From Haloferax sulfurifontis ATCC BAA-897 (lineage in GTDB: Archaea; Halobacteriota; Halobacteria; Halobacteriales; Haloferacaceae), in contig NZ_AOLM01000008.1 in the NCBI RefSeq assembly GCF_000337835.1, positions 124,001 through 188,000 on the forward strand: a DNA stretch of 64,000 nt. Direction: 5' to 3'. This document shows, piece after piece, positions 1-7,429 of the stretch (within the stretch, counting starts at the first letter, position 1; each line of letters begins with the position of its first letter). Below the pieces are notes generated by a model, which was given only the letters and a program-made list of their open reading frames with translations, ran no database searches and had not been told where the DNA came from. The position numbers were made by a program, and so were the translations under genes.

Positions 1-1
1 C

Positions 2-247
2 GTGACGCTCCCGCTGGCGAAACAGGGCATCCTCGCCGGCGTGACCCTGACGTTCGCGCGGGCGATGGGCGAGTTCGGCGCGACGCTCATGCTGGCGTAC
101 TACCCGCGGACGCTCCCGGTGCAAATCTGGGTGTCGTACCTCTCGACCGGCCTCGACGCCGCGTTCCCCGTCGCGCTCGTCCTCGTCTCCATCGCCGTCG
201 GCGCGATTCTCTTGGTCCACGCGCTGGGGACGAACCCGTGGGAGTGA
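2..247 (+). CDS. Molybdate/tungstate-type ABC transporter permease, C-terminal part
   Basis: Only the last 81 residues are in the window; the frame is open to the left edge, so the true start lies outside. The visible part carries the EAA-loop region of sulfate/molybdate/tungstate permeases ([13 protein letters not shown]) followed by a last hydrophobic segment ending in a short polar tail. Proteins of this type form the membrane channel of an oxyanion importer of the ModB/WtpB/CysT class. The substrate cannot be told from this fragment, and partner genes would lie to the left. Confidence 0.8.
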   Translation: MTLPLAKQGILAGVTLTFARAMGEFGATLMLAYYPRTLPVQIWVSYLSTGLDAAFPVALVLVSIAVGAILLVHALGTNPWE

Positions 248-322
248 GGTCGAGCGAAACCGCGGCATTACAAAACCGCGTCGCACCCGAGGATTGAGTT
301 CGGCGGCCGTCGAAGCGACCGT

Positions 323-748
323 ATGCCAGTCGCGACCGTCGGCGACCGCGCGGTATCGGAGCGCGCCGTGACCGAGGAGACTATCGACCGGTTCGCCGAG
401 GTGTCGGGCGACGAGAACCCGATTCACCTCGACGCGGAGTACGCCGCCGAGACGACGTTCGGCGGGCGCATCGCCCACGGGATGCTCGCCGCGTCGGTCG
501 TCAGCGCCGCGCTCGCGCGGCTTCCGGGCGACATCGTCTACCTCTCGCAGGACCTCTCCTTCGAGCGGCCGGTCCGCCCCGGTGACACGGCGGTCGCCGA
601 GGTGGCCGTGGTCGAGTCGCTCGGCGGCGACCGACTCGCCGTCGAGACGACCGCGAGCGTCGGCGACGAGACGGTCGTCTCCGGCGAGGCCGTCGTGTTA
701 TCGCTGGCGCACGACGGGACGGGAGAAACGGAGGACGGCGGTCGGTAG
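323..748 (+). CDS. MaoC-like dehydratase, (R)-specific enoyl-CoA hydratase type
   Basis: A 141-residue single hot-dog domain protein. The sequence around residue 30 (GDENPIHLD) holds the Asp and His of the MaoC/R-hydratase catalytic motif, followed by the GGRIAHGML helix segment typical of the family. Such proteins hydrate trans-2-enoyl-CoA to (R)-3-hydroxyacyl-CoA in the cytoplasm, for fatty-acid oxidation or polyhydroxyalkanoate supply. The gene ends one base before the convergent PIN-domain gene, and no CoA-related neighbour is visible, so its pathway is unknown. Confidence 0.8.
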   Translation: MPVATVGDRAVSERAVTEETIDRFAEVSGDENPIHLDAEYAAETTFGGRIAHGMLAASVVSAALARLPGDIVYLSQDLSFERPVRPGDTAVAEVAVVESLGGDRLAVETTASVGDETVVSGEAVVLSLAHDGTGETEDGGR

Positions 749-1324
749 TTACGACTCCGAGGTCCGCAACAACTGCGCGACGTAGGGACTGTTCCCCCAG
801 CTTCGGTGCGGGGAAATCGTCGTGAGAAGCGTTCTCGCCTCGGCGCGCGTCATGTGACCGTTGCGGGCGTAGTCGCAGACGAGCCGCGGCGTCGGGACGA
901 TTCGCGGGCCGCGCAGGACGGCGTGAACGAGCGCGAAGTTCGTTCCCCCGAACTCGTCGGTGAGAAAGCCGTCGACGGCGAGCGCGTTCGCGAGCACGAT
1001 ACCGTCGGTCTCTCCGTCGTCGAGGCCGAATGTCGGGCGCTCGCCGGGCGTGTCCGCCCGTCCGTACGGGTCTTCGACCGCGTAGTAGTCTCTCGCGGCC
1101 AGCACGTTCGTCGCCGCCGCACCGTGGATGTCCGAGTACTGTGCGATGTCGCGCAGTTCCGCGACCACTTCGGGCGGCGCGGACACGTCACACGACGTGA
1201 GCACGTACTGAAGCGGGTCCGGAGCCGCGGAACTGTCGTAGTCGGGGTCCGCACGGGGAACCGCGAGGCTCACGAGCGCGCTCGTGTCGGCGACCGCCGT
1301 CCGGAGACGTGGACCGCTCATCAC
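749..1324 (-). CDS. PIN-domain protein, putative VapC-like toxin
   Basis: A 191-residue protein starting with VADTSALVSL, the first strand and Asp of a PIN nuclease. Further acidic positions follow in VVAELRD, DDGETDG and LTDEFGG, which fits the four-acid metal site. It is longer than typical VapC (about 130 residues). Its ATG overlaps the stop of the upstream ribbon-helix-helix gene in an ATGA junction, the usual antitoxin-toxin arrangement. The inferred role is a toxin RNase of a type II module; a housekeeping PIN protein is the alternative. Confidence 0.65.
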   Translation of the reverse strand: MMSGPRLRTAVADTSALVSLAVPRADPDYDSSAAPDPLQYVLTSCDVSAPPEVVAELRDIAQYSDIHGAAATNVLAARDYYAVEDPYGRADTPGERPTFGLDDGETDGIVLANALAVDGFLTDEFGGTNFALVHAVLRGPRIVPTPRLVCDYARNGHMTRAEARTLLTTISPHRSWGNSPYVAQLLRTSES

Positions 1325-1686
1325 TCGTCGGCGTCACGAGCATCGGCCGTCGTCGCCTCCCCGCCGTAGATGTCGACGTTCTCGGGTGCGGCCAAGTCCA
1401 GTGGCTCGCCTTCGAGGTCCGCTTTGAGCAGGCGGAGCCGCTGGGCCGTCTCGGCTCCGACGAGCTGTTTGACCGTCTCGAAGTCGAGCTGGTCGTCGTA
1501 GTACTTCGTCGCGACCAGTTCTTGGACGGTCTCGCTGTGGGCGGTGTCCTCGATGTAGTCGCGGATGGCCTCTACGAGGAGGTCGGTCCGGTCCTTGTCG
1601 AAGAGGTCCGCGAGCGCGTCGAGACGCTCGACGAGGTACTCGGGCGACTGAAAGTGGACTCGACGGGGGTCGTCGCTCGCGCTCAT
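1321..1686 (-). CDS. Ribbon-helix-helix-like protein, putative antitoxin of the PIN gene
   Basis: A 121-residue acidic protein. Residues about 8-45 (RRVHFQSPEYLVERLDALADL, then DLLVEAIRDYIED) fit a ribbon-helix-helix DNA-binding dimer; the C-terminal half is a helical, acidic, likely toxin-binding region. A longer open frame exists to 1794. I chose the ATG at 1686 because a TATA-like stretch lies 27-32 nt before it, fitting a leaderless transcript, and because repeated TGCACAC sites flank that box. It is translationally coupled to the PIN gene. The antitoxin role is inferred from context. Confidence 0.6.
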   Translation of the reverse strand: MSASDDPRRVHFQSPEYLVERLDALADLFDKDRTDLLVEAIRDYIEDTAHSETVQELVATKYYDDQLDFETVKQLVGAETAQRLRLLKADLEGEPLDLAAPENVDIYGGEATTADARDADE

Positions 1687-1755
1687 CTCGTGTGCAAGTT
1701 CTGCACACAGACGAATAACGGTTTCGTCGCGTTGCACACAGCTTGCACACGAGAT
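1685..1755. promoter_or_regulatory. Promoter and palindromic operator of the RHH/PIN pair
   Basis: Fourteen bases at 1685-1698 (ATCTCGTGTGCAAG) are the exact reverse complement of 1742-1755. Inside lie two direct copies of TGCACACAG (1702-1710 and 1733-1741). The AT-rich core at 1711-1722 sits at about -27 of the leaderless start at 1686. Several half-sites flanking a TATA box are what an autoregulated antitoxin operator looks like. Confidence 0.6.
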
Positions 1756-1816
1756 TCGGCGCGGAGGGAACTCAGGGAACCCAGTCCTGTTCAAACAGAG
1801 AGACGCAAGAGAAGGT

Positions 1817-1834
1817 CCACGACTTCAGTCGTGG
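1817..1834. repeat. Perfect hairpin resembling an IS200/IS605 element end
   Basis: The bases CCACGACTTCAGTCGTGG fold into an eight-base stem with a two-base loop. Hairpins of this look (CCACGACT/AGTCGTGG) are commonly seen at the ends of IS1341-type elements in haloarchaea. No TnpA or TnpB frame is nearby, so this may be a relic end or simply a terminator between the convergent aldehyde dehydrogenase and the upstream region. Confidence 0.35.
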
Positions 1835-1875
1835 GTTACTAACCGCAGTTCTCACTCAGTTCGGCGTCACCCGGC

Positions 1876-3366
1876 TTACAGCGGGTAGTCGCGCGGTTCG
1901 CGCTGGAGCGAAATCCACTTGTCCTCGGTGATTTCGTCGAGGAAGGCGTCGCTGTTGTAGGTGCCGACGCCGGAGGCTCCGATGCCGCTGAACGGGACGT
2001 GCGCCTCGTCGTTGATGGGCTGGTCGTTGACGTGGACGTTGCCGGTCTCCATGCGGAGGGCGATTTCCTTGCCCGCGGCGAGGTCGCCGGCGTGGACCGA
2101 CCCGGAGAGGCCGTACTCGGTCGCGTTGGCGAGTTCGACCGCCTCGTCGACGTCCGAGAACGGAATGACGGGCGCGATGGGACCGAAGTGCTCGTTGCAG
2201 GCCGCCGCCATGTCGTTCGTCACGCCCGAGAGGACGGTCGGTTCGACGACCAGCGAGTCGTCGACGCCGTCGAGGTCGGCCGTCGAGCCGCCGGTTTCCA
2301 GCGTCGCGCCGGCGTCGACCGTCTCCTCGACGTAGCCCAGCATCTCGTCGCGCTGGGACTCGTCGATGATGGGACCGACGACCGTGTCGTCCTCGTGGGC
2401 GGAGCCGACGGGTAGCTCCGCGGCCCGCTCGGTCAGCTTCTCGACGTACTCGTCGTAGACCGACTCGTGGACGATGTGGCGGTTGATGGAGATACAGACC
2501 TGCCCCTGGTGGACGAAGCTCCCGAAGACCGCGGCGTCGACCGCGCGGTCGACGTCCGCGGCCTCGGTCACGATGTGGGCGTTGTTGCCGCCGAGCTCCA
2601 TCGCGGGCACGGCGAGGTTCTCGCCGGCGATGCCGGAGACGCGCTTGCCGACCTCGGTCGACCCGGTGAACGCCACCACGTCGCTCTCGGGGTGGCCGGC
2701 GACGCGGTCGCCGATTTCGGAGCCGCGGCCGGTGACGACGTTGACGACGCCCTCGGGGAGGTCGGTCTCCTCGAACAGCTTGGCGAACAGCAACCCGCCC
2801 GTGATGGGCGAGTTGGTCGACGGCTTCAGCACGACCGCGTTCCCCGCGGCGACCGCGGGCGCGACCGCCCGCATCGACAGGTTCAGCGGGAAGTTCCACG
2901 GCGAGATGACCGTCACCACGCCTTTCGGATTCTTCTGGACGATGTTCTCCTTGCCGGGGATGTTAGAATCGACGTGCTCGCCCCGCATCCGCCGGGGGAG
3001 CGTCGCGGCCTCGCTCGCGTGGTCGGTGGCGATTTGGACGGACGTCTCGCCCATGATTCGCGAGCCGCCGACCTCGTGTGCGAGGAGGTCGATAATCTCC
3101 TCTTCGTACTCCCGCAGTTTCTGGAGGAACTGCTCGACGACCTCCTGACGTCGCGCGGGCGGCGCCTCGGCCCACGACTCCTGTGCTTCGGCGGCCGCTT
3201 CGTAGGCGGCGTCGACGTCGGCCTCCGTCCCGCGAGGGACGTTCGCAATCGTCTCGCGGGTCGACGGGTCCTCGACCGCGATGCTCTCACCGCTTTCACT
3301 CCCGGTCCACTCGCCGTCGATGTACAGCGCGTTCCAGTCGGCGTCGGTGGCGATGTCGTCGACCAT
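1876..3366 (-). CDS. NAD(P)-dependent aldehyde dehydrogenase
   Basis: A full-length 496-residue ALDH-superfamily enzyme. It has the SPWNFP segment of the cofactor site, the FTGSTEVGKR motif, the general base Glu257 in ELGGNN and the catalytic Cys291 in GQVC. The C-terminal NEHFGPI motif is also present. It oxidises an aldehyde to the acid in the cytoplasm. The second Asn after ELGG (usually Lys or Ala) is a mild variation. It stands alone, so the substrate is unknown; benzaldehyde or vanillin dehydrogenase-like relatives are possible. The start is the ATG at 3366; the next gene upstream is 183 nt away. Confidence 0.9.
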   Translation of the reverse strand: MVDDIATDADWNALYIDGEWTGSESGESIAVEDPSTRETIANVPRGTEADVDAAYEAAAEAQESWAEAPPARRQEVVEQFLQKLREYEEEIIDLLAHEVGGSRIMGETSVQIATDHASEAATLPRRMRGEHVDSNIPGKENIVQKNPKGVVTVISPWNFPLNLSMRAVAPAVAAGNAVVLKPSTNSPITGGLLFAKLFEETDLPEGVVNVVTGRGSEIGDRVAGHPESDVVAFTGSTEVGKRVSGIAGENLAVPAMELGGNNAHIVTEAADVDRAVDAAVFGSFVHQGQVCISINRHIVHESVYDEYVEKLTERAAELPVGSAHEDDTVVGPIIDESQRDEMLGYVEETVDAGATLETGGSTADLDGVDDSLVVEPTVLSGVTNDMAAACNEHFGPIAPVIPFSDVDEAVELANATEYGLSGSVHAGDLAAGKEIALRMETGNVHVNDQPINDEAHVPFSGIGASGVGTYNSDAFLDEITEDKWISLQREPRDYPL

Positions 3367-3549
3367 GTGCAGTCGGGAGTTGGGGACTGCGGGATAAATG
3401 GGGCCGTAATGGGGAGAAGCCCTCGCGTTGCGACAGCCTCAAAAACTTCTGTCCCTGCGACGCGCGGCGCACAATCACAGTTCGCGTGCTGAACAGACAG
3501 CGCGCGTCAGGCGCTCGACTTGCCGGTCTCGATGGCCGAAACAGGAGCG

Positions 3550-3804
3550 CTATTGGACTCCCGTGTTCGACTTCCGCTGTCTGGCACACCAGTCGAGAAT
3601 CTCCTCACGGAGTTCGTCCGGTGTCGGCCCGAACAAGCGTCCGAGTCGCCAGCCAAGGTTATTCCACGTGAGCTTCTCGAGCACTCCCTCGTATTCTCGT
3701 CCCTGAACGGCCCGGGTCCACCCCTGTTTGAAGTTTCGCCGTCGGCCGTCGGTCAAATCGTTGCGCTCGTCTTCCTCGAAGGTGAGTCCCTCTAGGTCGA
3801 ACAT
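3550..3804 (-). CDS. Small conserved-looking protein of unknown function
   Basis: An 84-residue protein beginning MFDLEGLTFEEDERN. It is charged, without membrane segments or cysteine motifs, and has a central WNNLGWRLGRLFG segment that looks structured. A longer frame runs to 3909, but TTATGG at 3833-3838 lies at about -30 of the ATG at 3804, which supports the short leaderless form. No function is recognised. Confidence 0.55.
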   Translation of the reverse strand: MFDLEGLTFEEDERNDLTDGRRRNFKQGWTRAVQGREYEGVLEKLTWNNLGWRLGRLFGPTPDELREEILDWCARQRKSNTGVQ

Positions 3805-3849
3805 GGCTGGTCGGAATATGTCGTAGACGAGCCATAAGTGCTTACACGA

Positions 3850-3880
3850 GTGAGAGGCAGACGCGATTGTGAGAGGCAGA
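3850..3880. repeat. Short direct repeat
   Basis: GTGAGAGGCAGA occurs at 3850-3861 and again at 3869-3880, just upstream of the promoter of the small gene starting at 3804. It may be a tandem regulator site or chance. Confidence 0.4.
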
Positions 3881-4100
3881 TAGCTCGTTACGAGACTCGT
3901 TCTTCCCACTTGCCCATCCGATTCGGGCGTTCAGTTCGCACGCCGCCTCGGGGGTGACGTGGATTCGGGACGACGGAGCAAGGCGTAAGCGGAAACGGAA
4001 AGAAGAGCAGAACACAGCGGAACCCGGCCGTTGCACGCAACACCCGAATCGACACCCACCTTCTTTACGGAGCGTTCCGTGGTCGCGAACAGAGGACTCG

Positions 4101-4316
4101 ATGACATCGAAACAGGGTGGACACACGCCGCTTTCTCCTCGCGCGACGCGAGCGTTCGAGCATCTTCGGCCCCTCGTCACCGACCGCGACGCGGGGATGC
4201 CCGTGGCGGACGCGCGCCGCCGGGTTCGCTCGGCGGGCGAAGACCCCGAGGCCGTCGACGAACTCCTGAACAAGGGGTATCTCTACGAAGTCGAAGGCGA
4301 CGTGTACGTGACGTAA
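4101..4316 (+). CDS. Small winged-helix-like protein of unknown function
   Basis: A 71-residue protein starting MTSKQGG. Its C-terminal half (AVDELLNKGYLYEVEGDVYVT) has the helix plus beta-wing pattern of small winged-helix domains. The start was chosen because a TATA-like CTTCTTTACGG lies at about 4068-4078, -27 to -33 of the ATG, although the frame stays open upstream to 3954. It has no operon partner. A DNA- or protein-binding role is possible but not shown. Confidence 0.5.
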   Translation: MTSKQGGHTPLSPRATRAFEHLRPLVTDRDAGMPVADARRRVRSAGEDPEAVDELLNKGYLYEVEGDVYVT

Positions 4317-4684
4317 GCGCCGTCGCGGCGGTCTGACCGGCCCCGCGGCGAGCCACCGAACCGGCCCGGACGCGACGCGGCGCGAGGCCGCACGTCGACT
4401 CGTGACCCGCTCGCTGGGTCGGGGGTCGACCACCCTGTGACACGCGAAACCTCTCGACTATATAACTCCCGTTCGACTCGTGAGGCGCACGTATCCGTCA
4501 CGAGAATCGCGGGGTGCCACGAGAGACTCGCACCGAGAGCGAGACCCGCGGCGTGTATCGTGAAGAACGACGAACTGGCGTCGCTGATTCGCGCGAACGC
4601 TGACGGTGAAATGGGGGGCGAATCACCCCAATCGCCTTCCGGCTACCCAACGTTTTTGCGTCGATTCGGCGTATCTGTGCGGGC
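4317..4684. other. Gene-free stretch of 368 bases
   Basis: I see no convincing gene here. A good TATA-like box (GACTATATAACTC, 4456-4468) points rightward but is more than 200 nt from the next start codon, so it may drive a short RNA or be fortuitous. The aldo/keto reductase promoter is probably the T-rich CGTTTTTGCG at 4650-4659. Confidence 0.4.
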
Positions 4685-5695
4685 ATGACGACACTCGAAG
4701 ACATCGACCTAGACTTCGTCCCGTTCGGGGAGACGGGCCTCCAGACGAGCGAACTCCAGTTCGGGACGTGGCGGTTCGGCAAGGAGACCGAACAGGGGAA
4801 CGTCGAAATCGACGAGGAGCGCGCGCACGAACTCCTCGACGCCTACGAGGCGGCCGGCGGGCGCTTCATCGACACCGCCGACGTGTACGGCGGCGGCGCG
4901 AGCGAGCGCTGGATCGGCGACTGGCTCGAAGACCGAGACCGAGAGCGGTTCACCATCGCCTCTAAGATCTACTGGCAGATTCGAAGCGGCGACCCGAACA
5001 GCCTCGGGACGAACCGGAAGAACGTCCGCCATCGCATCGACGCCCTGCTCGACCGCCTCGACACCGACTACGTGGACGTGCTCTACATCCACCGCTGGGA
5101 CGACGAGACGCCCACGCGCGAGATGATGAAGACGCTCAACGGCCTCGTCGAAGACGGGAAGGTCCACTACCTCGGCGCGTCGACGCTCCGACCGAACGCG
5201 TGGAAGGTGGCGAAGGCGAACGAAATCGCCCGCGCCGAGGGCTGGGAACCGTTCACCGTCGCACAGCCGCGGTACAACCTCGTCGACCGCGAAATCGAGG
5301 GAGACTACTTGGAGATGACCCGCTCGTACGGCATCGCGGTGTGCCCGTGGAGCCCGCTCGGACAGGGCTTCCTCACCGGGAAGTACACCCGCGAGGAGGG
5401 CCTCACCGGCGAGTCCCGCGCCGCGGAGTCCAGTCGGTTCGAGGACTCCTACCTGACCGAGGAGAACTTCGACGCGCACGACGAACTCGACGCGGTCGCC
5501 GAGGAAGTCGACGCGACGCCCGCACAGACGGCGCTCGCGTGGCTCATGCACCGCGACGGCGTGACCGCCCCCATCGTCGGCGCGCGCACGGTCGAACAGC
5601 TGACCGAGAACCTCGAAGCCGCCGCCATCGACCTCAGCGACGAGCAGGTCGACCGCCTGACCGAGGCGAAGCCCGACCCCTACGCGGGGCTCTAA
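4685..5695 (+). CDS. Aldo/keto reductase
   Basis: A 336-residue (beta/alpha)8 oxidoreductase. The catalytic tetrad is visible: Asp and Tyr in FIDTADVYG, Lys in ASKIYW and His in YIHRWD. The C-terminal IVGARTVEQLTENL segment is the NADPH-binding end of the family. It belongs to the YajO/Tas-like branch that reduces aldehydes or ketones with NADPH in the cytoplasm. It is a single gene; the convergent FemAB-like gene ends 18 nt beyond it. Confidence 0.9.
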   Translation: MTTLEDIDLDFVPFGETGLQTSELQFGTWRFGKETEQGNVEIDEERAHELLDAYEAAGGRFIDTADVYGGGASERWIGDWLEDRDRERFTIASKIYWQIRSGDPNSLGTNRKNVRHRIDALLDRLDTDYVDVLYIHRWDDETPTREMMKTLNGLVEDGKVHYLGASTLRPNAWKVAKANEIARAEGWEPFTVAQPRYNLVDREIEGDYLEMTRSYGIAVCPWSPLGQGFLTGKYTREEGLTGESRAAESSRFEDSYLTEENFDAHDELDAVAEEVDATPAQTALAWLMHRDGVTAPIVGARTVEQLTENLEAAAIDLSDEQVDRLTEAKPDPYAGL

Positions 5696-5713
5696 GGGTC
5701 TTTCCGGGGAGTG

Positions 5714-6733
5714 TTACACTCCCTCGCGAATCGTCTTGTAGAGGTGCGCGAGCGTCTTCATCCCCGCCGCGTTCCGTTCGAGGCTGTAGAAGGGGTGGAG
5801 CTCGGGGTTGAATTTCGCCTTGTATCGGTTGATGCGGCGGTTGTTCGCGCCGACGAGGTCGTAGGTCGTCCGCCCGCGGTCCATCGCGTCGCGCATGATG
5901 CGCCAGTCCAGCAGGTCGTTGATGGCGAGGTCGGAATCGACGTCCGTCCGGACGCCGCCTTGCCACCGCGAGACCGTCTCCTTGTAGTCGATGACGAGGA
6001 TTCCACCGGCGAACTCGCCGTCGATACGGAGGACGTAGGGGCGAACCTGCCCCTCCGGGAGAGTGGTGTAAAGGTCCCTGACGAACTCCGATGTCGACCG
6101 ATAGGAGATACCTTGAGACTCGTAGCGCGAGGCGACCTGTTCGACGATTTGCTCGATTTCTTCGAGTCCGCCCTCCTCGATGGTGTACGCGTCGTCGGGC
6201 GCGTTCCGGATGTTCGACCGGGCGTCACTGCTGAAGCTCATGAACACGTCGTCGACGCCGGGCGAGAGGTCGACGTGGTAGGTGTACTGCGGCGTTATCG
6301 CGTAGTCGTTCCAGGAGAACGCTCTGAGGTCGTCGTACCGGCCGTCGAGGCGAATGTGAGTGTAGCGCGGTCGAATCTCCTCGCGGACCCAGTCGAGGCA
6401 GTCGTCGATGAACTCGTGGTGTCGGCCCTCGCGCTTTCGCTGTTTCATGTGGTCCATGTTCAGGAGGACCGGGCCGAGGTACGCGACTCGGAGCTCCGGC
6501 GGCGGTGAGAACACCGTCGCTATCGGTCCCTTGTTGATGCGAAACAGCGGGAACAGCCCGACGACTTCCTCGCCTTTTCGTCCGACGAGCGGAACCAACT
6601 CCGCGCCGGCGTGTGCCGCCTGAATCTCCAGCGCGTCGTACTGATGGAACGCGTTGCCATGCGGGGACTGTTCGACGAACGCGTCCCAGCCGTGGACGTC
6701 GTCTCCAGTCGCCCGCCGAACCTCGATACTCAT
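5714..6733 (-). CDS. FemAB-like GNAT-fold transferase
   Basis: A 339-residue protein with two GNAT-type halves. The second half (roughly residues 180-320) shows the FemAB/FemX pattern, with YKETVSRWQGG and YDLVGANNRRINRYKAKFNPELHPFY near the end. In bacteria these enzymes use aminoacyl-tRNA to add residues to peptidoglycan. Archaea lack that polymer, and haloarchaeal members usually sit in surface-polysaccharide settings, so the acceptor is unknown here. The ATG at 6733 was preferred to an upstream ATG at 6778 because the family motif (VRRATGDDVHGWDAFVEQSPHG) follows at once. Confidence 0.75.
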   Translation of the reverse strand: MSIEVRRATGDDVHGWDAFVEQSPHGNAFHQYDALEIQAAHAGAELVPLVGRKGEEVVGLFPLFRINKGPIATVFSPPPELRVAYLGPVLLNMDHMKQRKREGRHHEFIDDCLDWVREEIRPRYTHIRLDGRYDDLRAFSWNDYAITPQYTYHVDLSPGVDDVFMSFSSDARSNIRNAPDDAYTIEEGGLEEIEQIVEQVASRYESQGISYRSTSEFVRDLYTTLPEGQVRPYVLRIDGEFAGGILVIDYKETVSRWQGGVRTDVDSDLAINDLLDWRIMRDAMDRGRTTYDLVGANNRRINRYKAKFNPELHPFYSLERNAAGMKTLAHLYKTIREGV

Positions 6734-6930
6734 GAGTAAGGTGCCTGAACTGTCGCGTCTGACCGCTTTGTTATGCACCCGTTATACGGGTGATTGCACC
6801 CGATTTGAACGCGTCACAACCGCGTCACGGCGGGCGTTAATAGAATATTTCTGATAAGAATTCGAAGAGGGCGCGAGCGTTCACGAGTCGAGAGTCGGCG
6901 GGACGGGAGGAAACCGTCGGATCGGGGACT

Positions 6931-6949
6931 ACCCTCGCGTTTGTAAATA
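6931..6949 (-). repeat. Isolated origin-recognition-box-like sequence
   Basis: CCCTCGCGTTTGTAAAT in this stretch is identical over 17 bases to one box of the origin cluster at 11.6 kb and has the same orientation. It lies about 4.7 kb from that cluster, in the promoter region of the PNPOx-fold gene. It may be a satellite Orc1/Cdc6 binding site. Confidence 0.6.
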
Positions 6950-6993
6950 TAGGTCGGAGCCACCGTTTTACTCCGAGAGAGCCATTTCTAACC

Positions 6994-7386
6994 ATGACCG
7001 GCCTCTCCGAACGCGCCGCGGCGCTCGTCACGAGCGAACCGCTCATGGCGCACCTCGCGACCAGCGTCGACGACCGCCCTCACGTCGCCCCCGTCTGGTT
7101 CGACTACGCGGCCGACCGCGGGGTCTTCGAGGTGCTCACGTCGGGTCGAAAGCTCGAAAACGTCCGCGAGAACCCGCGCGTCGCGCTCTCCATCCAGAAA
7201 GACGAGCGGGGACAGGCGCAATGGAAGGTGACGGTTCTCGGGACGGCCACCATCGTCACCGACGAGGACGCCCTGCGAGACGCCACGCGGCGAATCAACC
7301 GGAAGTACGGGGCCGAGGAGTCGGCGTGGCCCGAAAACGAGTTGGTCCGAATCTCGGTGGGGACCGCGACCGTCAGCGAGTACTGA
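6994..7386 (+). CDS. Pyridoxamine 5'-phosphate oxidase-fold (FMN-binding) protein
   Basis: A 130-residue split-barrel protein. The N-terminal part (LMAHLATSVDDRPHVAPVWFDY) is the typical first strands of the PNPOx-like family, followed by RVALSIQKDE and TVLGTATIVTDEDA. Such proteins bind FMN, F420 or haem. The exact cofactor cannot be assigned, and true pyridoxamine oxidase activity is unlikely at this size. A TATA-like TTTTAC lies at about -27. It is a single gene. Confidence 0.75.
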   Translation: MTGLSERAAALVTSEPLMAHLATSVDDRPHVAPVWFDYAADRGVFEVLTSGRKLENVRENPRVALSIQKDERGQAQWKVTVLGTATIVTDEDALRDATRRINRKYGAEESAWPENELVRISVGTATVSEY

Positions 7387-7429
7387 GGCGGGCGGTCGGA
7401 AGGCCCCGCGTCAGTCGGACGACGGTGTC

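Noticed and set aside
4437-4688. 83-codon frame before the aldo/keto reductase
   Set aside because: No start signal, composition unlike local genes, and it overlaps the next start.
5711-6508. Long plus-strand frame opposite the FemAB-like gene
   Set aside because: It is an antisense frame typical of GC-rich DNA; the minus-strand gene has clear family motifs.
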